A stretch of DNA of 64,000 nucleotides from Thermoanaerobacter kivui (GTDB lineage Bacteria; Bacillota; Thermoanaerobacteria; Thermoanaerobacterales; Thermoanaerobacteraceae): NCBI RefSeq assembly GCF_000763575.1, contig NZ_CP009170.1:1801501-1865500 (forward strand), read 5' to 3'. Positions 52,529 through 62,597 of the stretch are shown one piece after another. Each line of letters opens with the position of its first letter. The first letter of the stretch is position 1. Both the position numbers and the translations under genes were made by a program. The notes beneath the pieces were generated by a model. The model did no database searches. It saw only the letters and a program-made list of their open reading frames with translations, and was not told where the DNA came from.

Positions 52529-53104
52529 TCAGTTTATCTCAAGTCCTTTTTTAAATGCATTTATATTTAATTCAACAAATTTTTGTGGCACGTTATTTTT
52601 TATTACCTCTTCCCAATCAATGCCTTGTAGTCCTAAATATTTAACAAGTACTCCTAAAAGAACTATATTTTGAGCCTTTATATTTCCAAGGCTCTCTGCT
52701 ATTTTATCTGCATCTACTGCAATTGTCTTTACGCTTTTTGATATTTCCTCAATTAAGTTCTTGGGATACTCTTCTTTGCTTATGAGCACAGAAAGTGGAG
52801 GTATTTCTACCGTATTTACAATAACAACGCCGTCTTTTTTAAGATAATTTAACCATCGCACAGCTTCCATTTTTTCAAAGGCTACGATAACATCAGCAGC
52901 CCCAACTTCAATGACTGGAGAATAAACTTTTTCTCCAAACCTTATTTGAGTATTGACACTTCCTCCTCTTTGAGACATGCCGTGGACTTCTGACATTTTT
53001 ACATCATAACCACTTTTTAATAGTCCTTCCGCCAAAACATTACTGGCTAGAATAGTGCCTTGCCCTCCTACCCCTACCATTAATATGCTTTTCACTTCTT
53101 GCAC
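52529..53104 (-). CDS. iorB: indolepyruvate ferredoxin oxidoreductase, beta subunit
   Basis: The 191-residue gamma-type catalytic subunit: MVGVGGQGTILASNVLAEGL, MSEVHGMSQRGGSVNTQIRF and AADVIVAFEKMEAVRWL. With IorA it oxidises aryl pyruvates (from aromatic amino acids) to aryl acyl-CoA with ferredoxin as acceptor. GTG start after AGGTGA, six bases past iorA's stop. Confidence 0.95.
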   Translation of the reverse strand: MQEVKSILMVGVGGQGTILASNVLAEGLLKSGYDVKMSEVHGMSQRGGSVNTQIRFGEKVYSPVIEVGAADVIVAFEKMEAVRWLNYLKKDGVVIVNTVEIPPLSVLISKEEYPKNLIEEISKSVKTIAVDADKIAESLGNIKAQNIVLLGVLVKYLGLQGIDWEEVIKNNVPQKFVELNINAFKKGLEIN

Positions 53105-53110
53105 TTTATT

Positions 53111-54844
53111 TCACCTCACCTTTTCTATAGCATCGAAAGGACATACCTGCATACAAACTGTACATCCGGTACACTGGTCAGGGTCTATGCTAAATATTCC
53201 ATCTTTTTTGCTTATAGCAGGACAACCTATCCTTAGACACAAACCGCATTTTTTGCATTTATCTTGGTCTATTCTACACTCTCCCTGAGGTCTCGGAGGA
53301 ATCAAAGCACAAGGTCCCTTTGCTACAATTACCATTGTATCGTCAGTATTCATAGCTTCATCAACAGCATTTTCAACTTCTTTTAAGTTAAAAGGATCAA
53401 CCACTCTTACTCTTTTTACTCCTATTGCTTCACTTAATTTCGCTATATCTATTTCTGGAGCCTCTTCTCCCATCAAAGTTTTCCCAGTTCCAGGATTGTG
53501 CTGATGCCCCGTCATAGCTGTTATGCGGTTGTCAAGAATTATAGGTACAGCATTTCCTTTATTGTATACTATATCAATCAAACCTGTTATTCCTGAATGG
53601 AAGAAAGTTGAGTCACCTATTACACTAAAAATCTTTTGTTTCCTTCCTTTGTGTTCATTGGCCTTTTGGAATCCGTGAGATCCAGAAATACTTGCTCCCA
53701 TGCAAACACATGTATCTATAGCTTCCAGTGGAGGAGCTGCCCCTAAAGTATAACATCCAATGTCGCCTAAGACTGGAACTCTCTTTTTTTTCAATACGTA
53801 GAAAACTCCCCTGTGAGGACATCCTGCACAAAGCATAGGAGGTCTACCTGGCACTTTTGTATCAACTGATATATGCTCTAATTCTTCACCCTTTATAGCT
53901 TTTCGTATTATACCAGGATTTAATTCCCCTACTATCGGCAATATCTCTTTGCCTATGACTTTTATTCCTAAGCTTTTTACATGTTCTTCGATGTAAGGTT
54001 CCAATTCCTCTACAACGTATAGTTTTTTAACTCCTTCTGCGAATTTTTTTATAAGCTCTGATGGCAAAGGATAAGTCATTCCTAATTTTAAGATTGAAAC
54101 TTCATCTCCAAAAACTTCTTTTACATAAAGATAGCTTATACCACTGGTAATTATGCCAATTTCTCTATCATTCCATTCTATTCTGTTAATAGAAATTTCT
54201 TCTGACAATTGTCTTAAAGCCTTTAATCTTTCTTCTACAACTACATGCCTTTTTTGTGCATTAGCAGGCACCATTACATATTTAGGAATATCTTTTTTAT
54301 AAGGTTTCATCTCTACATTTTGTCTTTCACCTAATTCTACTACTCCTTTGCCATGACTTACCCTTGTTGTAAGCCTTAACAAAACAGGAGTATCGTACTT
54401 TTCACTTATGTCCAATGCGTCTCCTACAAAATCTTTACATTCTTGACTGTCTGAAGGTTCTAACATGGGTATTTTAGCAAATTTTGCATAATACCTATTG
54501 TCCTGTTCATTTTGTGATGAGTGCATTCCAGGGTCATCTGCCGTTACAATTACACAACCCCCATTAACACCTGTATATGCAAAAGTGAAAAGTGGGTCTG
54601 CTGCCACATTAAGGCCAACATGTTTCATAGCAGCAAGACTTCTTGCGCCTGCGATAGAAGCACCAATTGCTGCTTCAACAGCAACTTTTTCATTTGGCGC
54701 CCATTCAGAATATATTTCTTTGTACTTAGCTATATTCTCTATTATCTCTGTGCTTGGTGTACCAGGGTATGCAGCAGCAAAAGTGATGCCGTACTCATAA
54801 GCACCTCTTGCTACTGCTTCATCTCCCATCATTATTTTTTTCAT
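53111..54844 (-). CDS. iorA: indolepyruvate ferredoxin oxidoreductase, alpha subunit
   Basis: The 577-residue large subunit: GDEAVARGAYEYGITFAAAY, FAYTGVNGGCVIVTADDPGM, the ThDP motif GDSTFFHSGITGLIDIVYN, and a C-terminal 2x4Fe-4S ferredoxin part (CRIDQDKCKKCGLCLRIGC and CTGCTVCMQVCPFDAI). It binds ThDP and the aryl pyruvate. It heads an iorA-iorB pair. Confidence 0.96.
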   Translation of the reverse strand: MKKIMMGDEAVARGAYEYGITFAAAYPGTPSTEIIENIAKYKEIYSEWAPNEKVAVEAAIGASIAGARSLAAMKHVGLNVAADPLFTFAYTGVNGGCVIVTADDPGMHSSQNEQDNRYYAKFAKIPMLEPSDSQECKDFVGDALDISEKYDTPVLLRLTTRVSHGKGVVELGERQNVEMKPYKKDIPKYVMVPANAQKRHVVVEERLKALRQLSEEISINRIEWNDREIGIITSGISYLYVKEVFGDEVSILKLGMTYPLPSELIKKFAEGVKKLYVVEELEPYIEEHVKSLGIKVIGKEILPIVGELNPGIIRKAIKGEELEHISVDTKVPGRPPMLCAGCPHRGVFYVLKKKRVPVLGDIGCYTLGAAPPLEAIDTCVCMGASISGSHGFQKANEHKGRKQKIFSVIGDSTFFHSGITGLIDIVYNKGNAVPIILDNRITAMTGHQHNPGTGKTLMGEEAPEIDIAKLSEAIGVKRVRVVDPFNLKEVENAVDEAMNTDDTMVIVAKGPCALIPPRPQGECRIDQDKCKKCGLCLRIGCPAISKKDGIFSIDPDQCTGCTVCMQVCPFDAIEKVR

Positions 54845-54874
54845 TCATTTTCCCCCCCATTTAATTTATCGTTA

Positions 54875-55765
54875 TCAAAAAGATACTGCACAGGCAAAAG
54901 CTATAGAATTAAACTTATCTTCGTGGGAATCAGCTCTTGAAACTAGAACAATTGGCGCTTTTGCTCCTACCACAATTCCCGCACTTCTTGCCTTTGCAAA
55001 ATAAGTAAAGCTTTTACCTAAAGCATTTCCTACCTCTATAAATGGCACCAACAAAATATCGGCATCTCCTGCAACCTCACTTTTTACTCCTTTGTGAATT
55101 GCCGCCTCTTTGCTTATGGCAAGGTCAAAAGCTAAAGGACCATCTACTATTCCTTCTATCTCACCTCTTTGGTTCATTTCCTTTAATTTAGCGGCTTCAA
55201 CAGTGGAAGGCATTTTAGGGTTTACCACTTCTACCGCCGACAAACACGCTACTTTAGGATTTTCTATTTCTATAGCTTTTGCCACTTTAATAGCATTTTT
55301 TAAAATTTGCACTTTCTCTTCTAAAGTGGGACTTATATTCATTCCTCCATCAGTCAAAAGCAATAACTTGTGATAGTTGGGAATTTCATAAACCATTACA
55401 TGACTGAGTAGTCCTTCTCCTCTAATTCCGTATTCGCCGTCAAGTACAGCTTTTAAAAGAGTAGCCGTAGGAACAAGGCCTTTCATGACAAAAGAAGCCC
55501 TACCTTCTCTAACTTCTAAAACTGCCCTTTTGCATTTTTCCGACTCTTCTTTTTCATCAATTATTTCATATTGCTTAATATCAATGCCTATATCTTTTGC
55601 AATAGTTTCTATTTTTTCTTTAATACCTACCAATATAGGATTTCCTATCCCTTCTTTTCTTGCAGATTCGCATGCTAACAATACTTCACAGTCTTCTGCC
55701 CCTGCCACAGTAAATATTTTATTGAATCCTTTTGCTTTCTTTACAATTTCACTTAATTTTTTCAA
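54875..55765 (-). CDS. ptb: phosphate butyryltransferase, copy 1
   Basis: Ptb exchanges CoA for phosphate on short, including branched, acyl-CoA. The 296-residue protein shows VAGAEDCEVLLACESARKEG, FVMKGLVPTATLLKAVLD, LLLLTDGGMNISPTLEEK and GPLAFDLAISKEAA. Start TTG 55765 has GGAGGTG in front; the frame stays open further upstream into the mobile element but without a ribosome site. A second copy lies at 61.7 kb. It is read after the vor operon's terminator that carries the 265-bp element. Confidence 0.93.
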   Translation of the reverse strand: MKKLSEIVKKAKGFNKIFTVAGAEDCEVLLACESARKEGIGNPILVGIKEKIETIAKDIGIDIKQYEIIDEKEESEKCKRAVLEVREGRASFVMKGLVPTATLLKAVLDGEYGIRGEGLLSHVMVYEIPNYHKLLLLTDGGMNISPTLEEKVQILKNAIKVAKAIEIENPKVACLSAVEVVNPKMPSTVEAAKLKEMNQRGEIEGIVDGPLAFDLAISKEAAIHKGVKSEVAGDADILLVPFIEVGNALGKSFTYFAKARSAGIVVGAKAPIVLVSRADSHEDKFNSIAFACAVSF

Positions 55766-55785
55766 GTTTACACCTCCTACAGAAA

Positions 55786-55809
55786 AAATAACCTCCGAAG
55801 AGGTTATTT
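55786..55809. repeat. target duplication (terminator hairpin), distal copy
   Basis: A 24-base palindrome with core AACCTCCGAAGAGGTT, identical to 56075-56098. On the minus strand it folds with a TTCG loop and is followed by TTTTTT, so it is the original vor-operon terminator. Confidence 0.88.
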
Positions 55810-56074
55810 CAGACTGTAGACAAACTTTCGTAAAGGAGATATTTTGCATAAGGAGCGACTTGTTACAAAGCGGTAACAAAACTTAGCAAGACCGAGGGTG
55901 GAGGCAGGGCCGAAGCCATGGATGTCGAAGGCGGGCACCTGAGGCAAGGAGGCCGATTGTGCCCGGTACCCTGCCGGAGCCCGAAGGTCGAGCTTTAGTT
56001 TTGTCGCTTTGGAACATCGGAGCGACGATGCAAAATATCTCCTTTGAATATTCTTTAACTTTGTCAACAAACTG
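55810..56074. mobile_element. 265-bp non-autonomous (MITE-like) element of the IS1182-type family
   Basis: The ends CAGACTGTAGACAAA and CAGTTTGTTGACAAA match those of the IS at 40081. No transposase frame is inside. It has an inner perfect 18-bp inverted repeat (55832-55849 / 56028-56045). The G+C-rich core can form nested helices: GACC/GGTC (55890/55986), GGCAGGG/CCCTGCC (55903/55969), GGGCAC/GTGCCC (55933/55959). It lies inside a duplicated 24-base terminator hairpin. It is most likely moved by the IS1182-type transposase. The structured core is not one I can assign to a known RNA class. Confidence 0.9.
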
Positions 56075-56098
56075 AAATAACCTCCGAAGAGGTTATTT
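56075..56098 (-). terminator. duplicated terminator hairpin adjoining the vor operon
   Basis: Same 24-base palindrome as 55786-55809. It includes the stop codon of the gamma-subunit gene. Next to the gene the T-tract is reduced to three T because the element starts there, so termination here may be weaker than at the distal copy. Confidence 0.8.
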
Positions 56099-56650
56099 TT
56101 TAGTTGTAATGAGACTTTTTACTAATTCTGCTCCCCTATTTAACGCTTTTTCATTTATAGGCATCAAATGCTCTTTACCTTTGCCAAAGACCTCAGGCAG
56201 AGCTTTTAGTACTGTTTCCATTTTTACAACTTTAGTGGCTTCTATGAAAGCTCCTATCATCACCATGTTAGCAATTTTTAAATTACCCAATTCATTAGCA
56301 ATATCATTGGCAGGTATCTCATACACTTCTATATCTTTTCTCTCTGCTTTTCTATCTACTAATGAAGTATTTATGAATAATTTTCCACCTGGTATCACAT
56401 AAGATTCATATTTGTCTAAAGAAGGCCTATTCATTACAACTACAGAGGTAGCCTCTGTAATAATTGGAGAGCCTACTTCCTCATCTGATACAGTGACATT
56501 ACAATAGGCAGTTCCTCCTCTCATTTCAGGACCATAAGAAGGAGTCCAAGACACATTTTTCCCTTCAAACATTCCCGCATAGGTAATTATAAGCCCCATT
56601 GATAAAACTCCTTGACCACCAAAGCCTGCAAAAATTATTCTTTCTTCCAT
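56093..56650 (-). CDS. vorC: 2-oxoacid:ferredoxin oxidoreductase, gamma subunit
   Basis: A 185-residue gamma subunit: FAGFGGQGVLSMGLIITYAG, SYGPEMRGGTAYCNVTVSDE and VVVMNRPSLDKYESYV. It forms, with the alpha and beta subunits and the small ferredoxin of this operon, an enzyme oxidising branched-chain 2-oxoacids to acyl-CoA (VOR type; a KOR-like specificity cannot be excluded). It is the last gene of the operon. Confidence 0.92.
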   Translation of the reverse strand: MEERIIFAGFGGQGVLSMGLIITYAGMFEGKNVSWTPSYGPEMRGGTAYCNVTVSDEEVGSPIITEATSVVVMNRPSLDKYESYVIPGGKLFINTSLVDRKAERKDIEVYEIPANDIANELGNLKIANMVMIGAFIEATKVVKMETVLKALPEVFGKGKEHLMPINEKALNRGAELVKSLITTKK

Positions 56651-56652
56651 AA

Positions 56653-57402
56653 TTACTTAACCTCCTCTAAGGTGTTTTTATACACACCCAAAGGGTAATA
56701 CGGTTCCATGTGCTCTTTTATCCAATTTAATGCCTCTACCGGTGTCATACCCCAGTTAGTAGGACAACTAGAGAGCACTTCTATCATAGAAAACCCCTTT
56801 TTTTGTATTTGAGCTAAAAATGCATTTTTTATGGCTTTTTTAGCCTGCATTACATGTTTTACATCGTAAACAGATACTCTTTCGATATATGCTGTACCCT
56901 CAAGGGTCGCTAGCATTTCACTCACTCTAATGGGATAACCATTTATTTCTGGCTTTCTTCCGTAAGGAGTAGTAGTTGTTTCCTGACCAATTAATGTAGT
57001 AGGAGCCATTTGTCCTCCTGTCATTCCATAGTTAGCATTGTTGACAAAAATAACTGTTATATTTTCTCCCCTTGCAGCCGCATGAACAATCTCTGCTGTT
57101 CCAATAGCTGCTAAGTCTCCATCTCCTTGATAAGTAAACACAATTTTATCAGGATGAACTCTCTTAATACCTGTAGCAACTGCTGGAGCCCTCCCATGAG
57201 CTGCCTCTTGCATATCACAATTAAAATAGTCATATGCAAATACAGCACATCCTACAGGAGCAACACCTATTGCCTTATCTAAAACATCTAACTCTTCCAT
57301 AATTTCAGCTACTAACCTGTGGATTATACCATGAGTACAGCCTGGACAATAATGAAAAGGCGTATCTGTCAATCCCTTTGTTTTTTGAAATACAACAGCC
57401 AT
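56653..57402 (-). CDS. vorA: 2-oxoacid:ferredoxin oxidoreductase, beta (ThDP-binding) subunit
   Basis: A 249-residue beta subunit with [20 protein letters not shown], the ThDP motif [20 protein letters not shown] and [18 protein letters not shown]. It starts right at the alpha subunit's stop codon. Together with vorB it forms the catalytic core. The gene letter is assigned by convention and is less certain than the family. Confidence 0.93.
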   Translation of the reverse strand: MAVVFQKTKGLTDTPFHYCPGCTHGIIHRLVAEIMEELDVLDKAIGVAPVGCAVFAYDYFNCDMQEAAHGRAPAVATGIKRVHPDKIVFTYQGDGDLAAIGTAEIVHAAARGENITVIFVNNANYGMTGGQMAPTTLIGQETTTTPYGRKPEINGYPIRVSEMLATLEGTAYIERVSVYDVKHVMQAKKAIKNAFLAQIQKKGFSMIEVLSSCPTNWGMTPVEALNWIKEHMEPYYPLGVYKNTLEEVK

Positions 57403-58469
57403 TATTTCGCACCTCCTGCTATTTTCTTAATTTGTTCTAGCATCACAGCTGGCTCTGGTATCATACCACCCGGCCTTCCGTAGAAATAGACCGGCTTTTT
57501 GAATTGTACTGCAAGTTTTACATCTTCTACCATTTGTCCCATGCTCATTTCTACAGTCAAATAAGCTTTTGCGGTATCAACTGTCTTTTCAAAAGGCTCT
57601 TTCGGGAAAGGCCACAAGGAGATAGGTCTTATTAATCCTACTTTATACCCTTCTCTTCTCGCAATATTCATCACATTCTTTGCTACGCGGGCAATAGTAC
57701 CATAGGCAACTAAAATAACCTCCGCATCTTCGCAATTTATCATTTCATATCTAACTTCATTCTTTTCAGCTTTTGCATATTTTTCAAATAATTGATAATT
57801 ATATTTCTCTAATACAGGTGGATCGATATATAAAGAATTGATTATGTTTCTATGCTCTCTATTTCCTCTTCCTGTAGTAGCCCATGTTTTTTCTGGAATA
57901 TCTCTCTTTCTTTTTTGAATATTTTCAAAATCTACAGGTTCCATCATCTGACCTAACATCCCGTCTCCCAATATAACAACAGGGTTCCTATATTCATCTG
58001 CAATATCAAAAGCTTCTTGGACTAAATCTGCCATTTCTTGGATTGTAGAAGGAGCAAGGACAATCAATCTATAATCTCCATGGCCTCCTCCTTTTGTAGA
58101 TTGAAAGTAATCTCCTTGAGCTCCTTGAATATCTCCTAATCCTGGGCCACCCCTCATTATATTCACAATTACACAAGGTACTTGAGCACCTGCAAGATAT
58201 GAGATACCTTCTTGCATAAGACTCAAACCAGGGCTGCTGGTGGAAGTCATAACACGAGCTCCTGCTCCACCTGCTCCATATACCATATTTATAGCAGAAA
58301 CTTCACTTTCTGCTTGTAAAAATACGCCACCTACCTCTGGCATTCTCTTTGCCATGTAAGCTGTAACCTCATTTTGAGGTGTTATAGGATAACCAAAGTA
58401 ATGTCTACACCCAGCTTGAATAGCTGCTTCCGCTAACGCCTCATTACCTTTCATTAATACCTTAGCCAT
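57402..58469 (-). CDS. vorB: 2-oxoacid:ferredoxin oxidoreductase, alpha subunit (VorB type)
   Basis: The 355-residue alpha subunit: [58 protein letters not shown] and [12 protein letters not shown]. The sequence resembles 3-methyl-2-oxobutanoate oxidoreductase VorB. ATG 58469 follows GGAGGGGAG; an earlier in-frame start is inferior. Beside leucine dehydrogenase, ptb and buk it points to valine, leucine and isoleucine oxidation. Confidence 0.94.
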   Translation of the reverse strand: MAKVLMKGNEALAEAAIQAGCRHYFGYPITPQNEVTAYMAKRMPEVGGVFLQAESEVSAINMVYGAGGAGARVMTSTSSPGLSLMQEGISYLAGAQVPCVIVNIMRGGPGLGDIQGAQGDYFQSTKGGGHGDYRLIVLAPSTIQEMADLVQEAFDIADEYRNPVVILGDGMLGQMMEPVDFENIQKRKRDIPEKTWATTGRGNREHRNIINSLYIDPPVLEKYNYQLFEKYAKAEKNEVRYEMINCEDAEVILVAYGTIARVAKNVMNIARREGYKVGLIRPISLWPFPKEPFEKTVDTAKAYLTVEMSMGQMVEDVKLAVQFKKPVYFYGRPGGMIPEPAVMLEQIKKIAGGAK

Positions 58470-58484
58470 CTTACTCCCCTCCAT

Positions 58485-58697
58485 TTATTTTATAACTGTT
58501 ATAACAGTATCAGGACACATCATAGCGCAAAATGCACAACCTATACATTTGTTCATATTTTCCGGTTTAACAGTGGCAGGATGATATCCCTTCACATTTA
58601 TTTTGCTCATGTCCATTTCAATAATTTTCTTGGGACAAGCATTTACACACAATTCACAACCTTTACATAAATCTTCATTAAAAATAACTTTTGCCAC
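58485..58697 (-). CDS. vorD: 2-oxoacid oxidoreductase ferredoxin subunit
   Basis: A 70-residue 2x4Fe-4S protein: CKGCELCVNACPKKIIEMD and CIGCAFCAMMCPDTVITV. It is the delta subunit relaying electrons to soluble ferredoxin. GTG start 58697 lies six to eight bases after GAGGAGG. It is between the P-loop protein and vorB. Confidence 0.93.
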   Translation of the reverse strand: MAKVIFNEDLCKGCELCVNACPKKIIEMDMSKINVKGYHPATVKPENMNKCIGCAFCAMMCPDTVITVIK

Positions 58698-58711
58698 ATA
58701 AATTCCTCCTC

Positions 58712-59386
58712 TCACATTTTATCCCATGGAGTTTTCATATAAAGGTCAATTGGAAATATCGGATATCCTAAGTCAGGAACTTTGTTGAGCAATTCTCTTT
58801 TTACAGTCACCATCTTAATAGGTATCCCTGTAATTTTTGAGACTTCCTCCACCACTTTTTGACCTTTTAAAATATCCTCTACTGTTGTTTCATAAGATAA
58901 ATGAGTATTGTTTACCAAATGAGTTACTTTAATTTTAGCTGCTTCTTCAATCGATTTAAGATATTCAATGACCGATTCTACATCTTTTGTAAGTGGCCTG
59001 TTTACATTAACTACAAATAATACTTCTGCACCTTGATCCTTTATTATATGCCGATACTGACCTAATGGAGTTGCTCCTACATCGTCTCCCCCAACATCGA
59101 AGACTGCATATTTATCCTTGCTGTATAATGCCCCATAGATATTGCGGGAAATAGCAGGCACATCTGCATTCATATATTTCTCTTCTACTCCTGCTACTCG
59201 TATTCCCCACTTATCAAAAAGTTCTTTTCTCACTTCCCTCAACCTAAAATATGGATTTACAATATCTAAATCGACTATTTCTACCTCTTTTCCTGATTCT
59301 CTTATAAACTTAGCATAATTTATTGCAACCTCGGTCTTACCTGTACCGTAATGCCCTACTACAATTGTCAACCTTTTAAAATCCAT
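58712..59386 (-). CDS. P-loop ATP/GTP-binding protein of the vor operon
   Basis: A 224-residue SIMIBI-type P-loop protein with Walker A VVGHYGTGKTEVAINYA, VDLDIVNPYFRLREVR and a VFDVGGDDVGATPLGQ switch-like region. It resembles nucleotide-binding proteins of the MinD/CooC/MobB type. Homologues near vor/buk operons have no assigned function that I know. Roles as a maturation or assembly factor, or in electron-transfer control, are guesses. It starts 15 bases after buk and ends 15 before vorD. Confidence 0.8.
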   Translation of the reverse strand: MDFKRLTIVVGHYGTGKTEVAINYAKFIRESGKEVEIVDLDIVNPYFRLREVRKELFDKWGIRVAGVEEKYMNADVPAISRNIYGALYSKDKYAVFDVGGDDVGATPLGQYRHIIKDQGAEVLFVVNVNRPLTKDVESVIEYLKSIEEAAKIKVTHLVNNTHLSYETTVEDILKGQKVVEEVSKITGIPIKMVTVKRELLNKVPDLGYPIFPIDLYMKTPWDKM

Positions 59387-59400
59387 TATCCATCATCCTT

Positions 59401-60468
59401 TTAACTATACATTTTAGCTTTTTCTTCACCGCTAAGTACCCGATATGCCCCCTGCGCCAAAGCTAACATTTCATCCTCACCTGGATATACATAAACAGGA
59501 GCTATAAATTTTACCCTTTCACTTATCCTTTTTACAAAATCCTCGTTATACGCAATTCCACCTGTAATTCCTACTGCATCTACATGGCCTTTTAAAACCA
59601 CTGCCATCGCTCCAATTTCCTTAGCTGTCTGATAGGCCATAGCTTCTAAGACCAATTCTGCTTTTTTATCTCCTTCTTCAATTTTTTTATAAACTTCTCT
59701 TACATCGTTAGTGCCTAAATGTGCCACTATTCCCCCTTGTCCTATTAACTTCTTTTTCATCTCCTGATAGGTGTATTTACCACTATAACATAATTTTACT
59801 AAGTCAAGTACAGGAAGGCCTCCCGCTCTTTCTGGAGAAAAAGGCCCTTCCCCATTTAAAGCATCATTTACATCTACTACCCTGCCGTGTTTATGAGCCC
59901 CAATAGATATACCGCCACCTAAATGAGCAATAATTAAATTTACTTCTTCGTATTTTTTGTTTAAATCAGCAGCTAAACGGCGAGCAATTGCTTTTTGATT
60001 TAAAGCATGGAATATACTAGATTTTTCAATCTCAGGCATTCCTGTTATTCTTGCTATATCCTCTAATTCATCTACTACTACAGGGTCTACTATATAGGCT
60101 GGAATATTGTGTTCTTTAGCTAAAGTATAAGCAATTATACCCCCTAAATTGGAAGCATGTTCTCCTCTTTCAGCCTTCTTTAAATCCTCTAACATTTTTT
60201 CATTTACAATATAAGTTCCACTTTCTATTGGCTTTAAAAGTCCGCCTCTCCCTACTATTGCATCAATTTCTGAAAGAGAAATGCCTTTTTCTTTTAACAT
60301 ATTTAAAATCGCCTGAGTTCTAAATTCAAACTGGTCAATAATACTTTTGTATTTGCTAAGTTCTTCAGTGCTGTGTCTCAAAGTCTCAGTAAAAACCGAC
60401 TCTTTGTCTCTAAACACGGCAACTTTTGTAGATGTAGAACCGGGATTTATTACGAGAATCAAAAACAA
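59401..60468 (-). CDS. buk: butyrate kinase, copy 1
   Basis: Butyrate kinase makes ATP from acyl-phosphate and ADP, releasing the acid. The 355-residue protein shows [49 protein letters not shown] and [15 protein letters not shown]. The start is TTG, six bases after GAGGGG. A second copy with a similar sequence lies at 62.6 kb. It heads the vor operon and follows leucine dehydrogenase after a gap of about 125 bases. Confidence 0.95.
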   Translation of the reverse strand: MFLILVINPGSTSTKVAVFRDKESVFTETLRHSTEELSKYKSIIDQFEFRTQAILNMLKEKGISLSEIDAIVGRGGLLKPIESGTYIVNEKMLEDLKKAERGEHASNLGGIIAYTLAKEHNIPAYIVDPVVVDELEDIARITGMPEIEKSSIFHALNQKAIARRLAADLNKKYEEVNLIIAHLGGGISIGAHKHGRVVDVNDALNGEGPFSPERAGGLPVLDLVKLCYSGKYTYQEMKKKLIGQGGIVAHLGTNDVREVYKKIEEGDKKAELVLEAMAYQTAKEIGAMAVVLKGHVDAVGITGGIAYNEDFVKRISERVKFIAPVYVYPGEDEMLALAQGAYRVLSGEEKAKMYS

Positions 60469-60594
60469 AACAATCCCCTCCGTCTACTTCCTCAATTTAT
60501 ATTATATTACACTTCATTTTTACATTAAAGTTTTTTCAAAAATTTATTAATGTTATTTCAAAATTTTAAGGAATGAGCAGGAAGATCCTGCTCA

Positions 60595-61662
60595 TTATTT
60601 AACAATATAATTGTCTTTTACGGCAGCAATAGTTTTTATCCTCTCTTCCGCAACTCTGTCAGCTGCAACATATGTCGGTATGTTCTCTTCTTTGGACTTC
60701 TGTATCACCTTTTTCACTGTATCAAATATCATTGAAACCTTTCTCATAGCCCTTTCTCTGTTGTAGCCAGAAGGATTAAGCTCATCAGCTACATTTATCA
60801 CTCCACCAGCATTTATGATATAATCCGGAACATAGAGTATACCTTTCTCCTGCAGTATGTCTCCATGCCTTTCTTCTTTTAACTGGTTATTAGCTGAACC
60901 TGCTACTATCTTGCACTTAAGCTGTGGAATTGTCTCATCGTTTATTATCGCTCCTAAAGCACAAGGCGCAAATATATCACATTCTACCCCGTATATCTCA
61001 TCCGGCTTTACATATTCGGCTTTAAATTCTTCCACCGCTCTTTTTACATTGTCCTCAAATATGTCTGTTACAATTAGCTTTGCTCCTGCTTCATATAGGT
61101 GCTTTGCTAAATTGTATCCTACATTTCCTACTCCTTGTATTGCAATTCTCATGCCTTTAAGATCTGAAGTACCAAAAACTTCTTCGCTTGCTGCTTGTAT
61201 TCCTCTAAATACCCCATATGCTGTAAAAGGAGATGGGTCACCACTGGTTTCAGCCAGCCCTGCAACGTATTTTGTCTCATAATGTATATATTCCATATCT
61301 TTTAAGTTTGTTCCCACGTCCTCAGCAGTTATATATCTTCCTTTAAGGGACTCTATATACCTTCCAAGACTTCTAAACAATGCTTCTGATTTGTCTTTTC
61401 TTGGATTTCCAATTACAACTGTTTTACCACCACCTAAGTTTAAACCAGCAGCAGCATTTTTGTAAGTCATCCCTCTTGCAAGCCTTAAAGCGTCGTTTAT
61501 TGCATCCTCTTCTGAGTCATAAGTCCACATCCTACATCCGCCTAAAGCAGGACCTAAAGTTGTGTCATGAATTGCAATTATCGCCTTAAGACCCGAAGTC
61601 TTGTCATGGCATAAAATCACATTTTCATAATCTTTAGTTTCCATTATGTCAAATATTTTCAT
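60595..61662 (-). CDS. ldh: leucine dehydrogenase
   Basis: A 355-residue Glu/Leu/Phe/Val dehydrogenase that oxidatively deaminates branched-chain amino acids with NAD+. Hallmarks are [20 protein letters not shown], the catalytic-lysine segment [27 protein letters not shown], and the Rossmann [13 protein letters not shown]. Start ATG has GGGGGGAAGA in front. It lies between buk copy 1 and ptb copy 2. Valine dehydrogenase is an alternative name for the same activity range. Confidence 0.95.
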   Translation of the reverse strand: MKIFDIMETKDYENVILCHDKTSGLKAIIAIHDTTLGPALGGCRMWTYDSEEDAINDALRLARGMTYKNAAAGLNLGGGKTVVIGNPRKDKSEALFRSLGRYIESLKGRYITAEDVGTNLKDMEYIHYETKYVAGLAETSGDPSPFTAYGVFRGIQAASEEVFGTSDLKGMRIAIQGVGNVGYNLAKHLYEAGAKLIVTDIFEDNVKRAVEEFKAEYVKPDEIYGVECDIFAPCALGAIINDETIPQLKCKIVAGSANNQLKEERHGDILQEKGILYVPDYIINAGGVINVADELNPSGYNRERAMRKVSMIFDTVKKVIQKSKEENIPTYVAADRVAEERIKTIAAVKDNYIVK

Positions 61663-61687
61663 AAATATCTTCCCCCCTATTTAATAA

Positions 61688-62584
61688 TCAAACATTAGAA
61701 GCAAGAGATGCCAACATTATAGAGTTAAATTTAGCTTCACTGGAGTCTGCCCTTGAAGTCAAGACAATCGGCCTTTTTGCCCCCATTATTATTCCTGCTA
61801 TCCTTCTTTCTGCTATATAGGTTATAGCTTTATACAGCATATTACCAGCTTCTATATCAGGAACCAGAAGAATATCGGCATTCCCCGCAACAGGGCTTAT
61901 TATACCTTTATGCCGCGCCGCTTCTACCGATAAAGCATTATCAAGAGCCAACGGTCCATCTATTATAGCCCCTTTGATTTGACCTCTTTCACTCATTTTT
62001 GAAAGTATTGCTGCATCTAATGTAGCTTGCATATCAGGATTAACTGTTTCGACAGCTCCTAAAACTGCAACCCTTGGAGCATCAATTCCAATTTGCCTTG
62101 CAACGTCTACTGCATTTAAAATTATGTCTATTTTCACTTTCAAATCAGGGGCAATGTTCATTGCCGCATCTGTCAAAAGTATAAGCCTGTTATAAGGAGA
62201 CTCAAAAACAGCTACATGGCTTAACGTTCTACCAGTTCGAAGACCAATTTCCTTATCTAAAACAACCCTTAATATCTCCGCCGTCTGTACAAGGCCTTTC
62301 ATCAATATGTCCGCTTTGCCTTCACTCACAATCTTTACAGCTTCGCGACAAGCTTCTAAGTTATTTTTTGTATCTATTATTTCGTGCTCTTTTAAAGGCA
62401 TTAATATTGAAGATGCTATCCTTTCTATTTTTTCTTTATCACCAACTAATATGGCTTTTACTATGCCTCTTTCATGAGCTTCTTTAATCGCTTCTAATAC
62501 ATCTTCATCCGCCGCTTGAGCTACTGCTATAGTTTTGGGAGGCAAGTCTTTTACGTAATTATACATTTCTTCAAATGTTCTCAT
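61688..62584 (-). CDS. ptb: phosphate butyryltransferase, copy 2
   Basis: A 298-residue Ptb: AVAQAADEDVLEAIKEAHER, LMKGLVQTAEILRVVLDKE, LILLTDAAMNIAPDLKVK and GPLALDNALSVEAARHKG. It shares the family core with copy 1 but the two are clearly diverged, so they may differ in acyl chain preference. It is followed by leucine dehydrogenase and preceded by buk copy 2, forming a buk-ptb-ldh string. Confidence 0.95.
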   Translation of the reverse strand: MRTFEEMYNYVKDLPPKTIAVAQAADEDVLEAIKEAHERGIVKAILVGDKEKIERIASSILMPLKEHEIIDTKNNLEACREAVKIVSEGKADILMKGLVQTAEILRVVLDKEIGLRTGRTLSHVAVFESPYNRLILLTDAAMNIAPDLKVKIDIILNAVDVARQIGIDAPRVAVLGAVETVNPDMQATLDAAILSKMSERGQIKGAIIDGPLALDNALSVEAARHKGIISPVAGNADILLVPDIEAGNMLYKAITYIAERRIAGIIMGAKRPIVLTSRADSSEAKFNSIMLASLASNV

Positions 62585-62597
62585 ATCCTACACCTCA

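Noticed and set aside
55894-56001. GC-rich core of the 265-bp element as a ribosomal, tRNA-like or IscB-type guide RNA
   Set aside because: The folded appearance is suggestive, but I could not match it to any RNA class from memory and no nuclease gene is adjacent.
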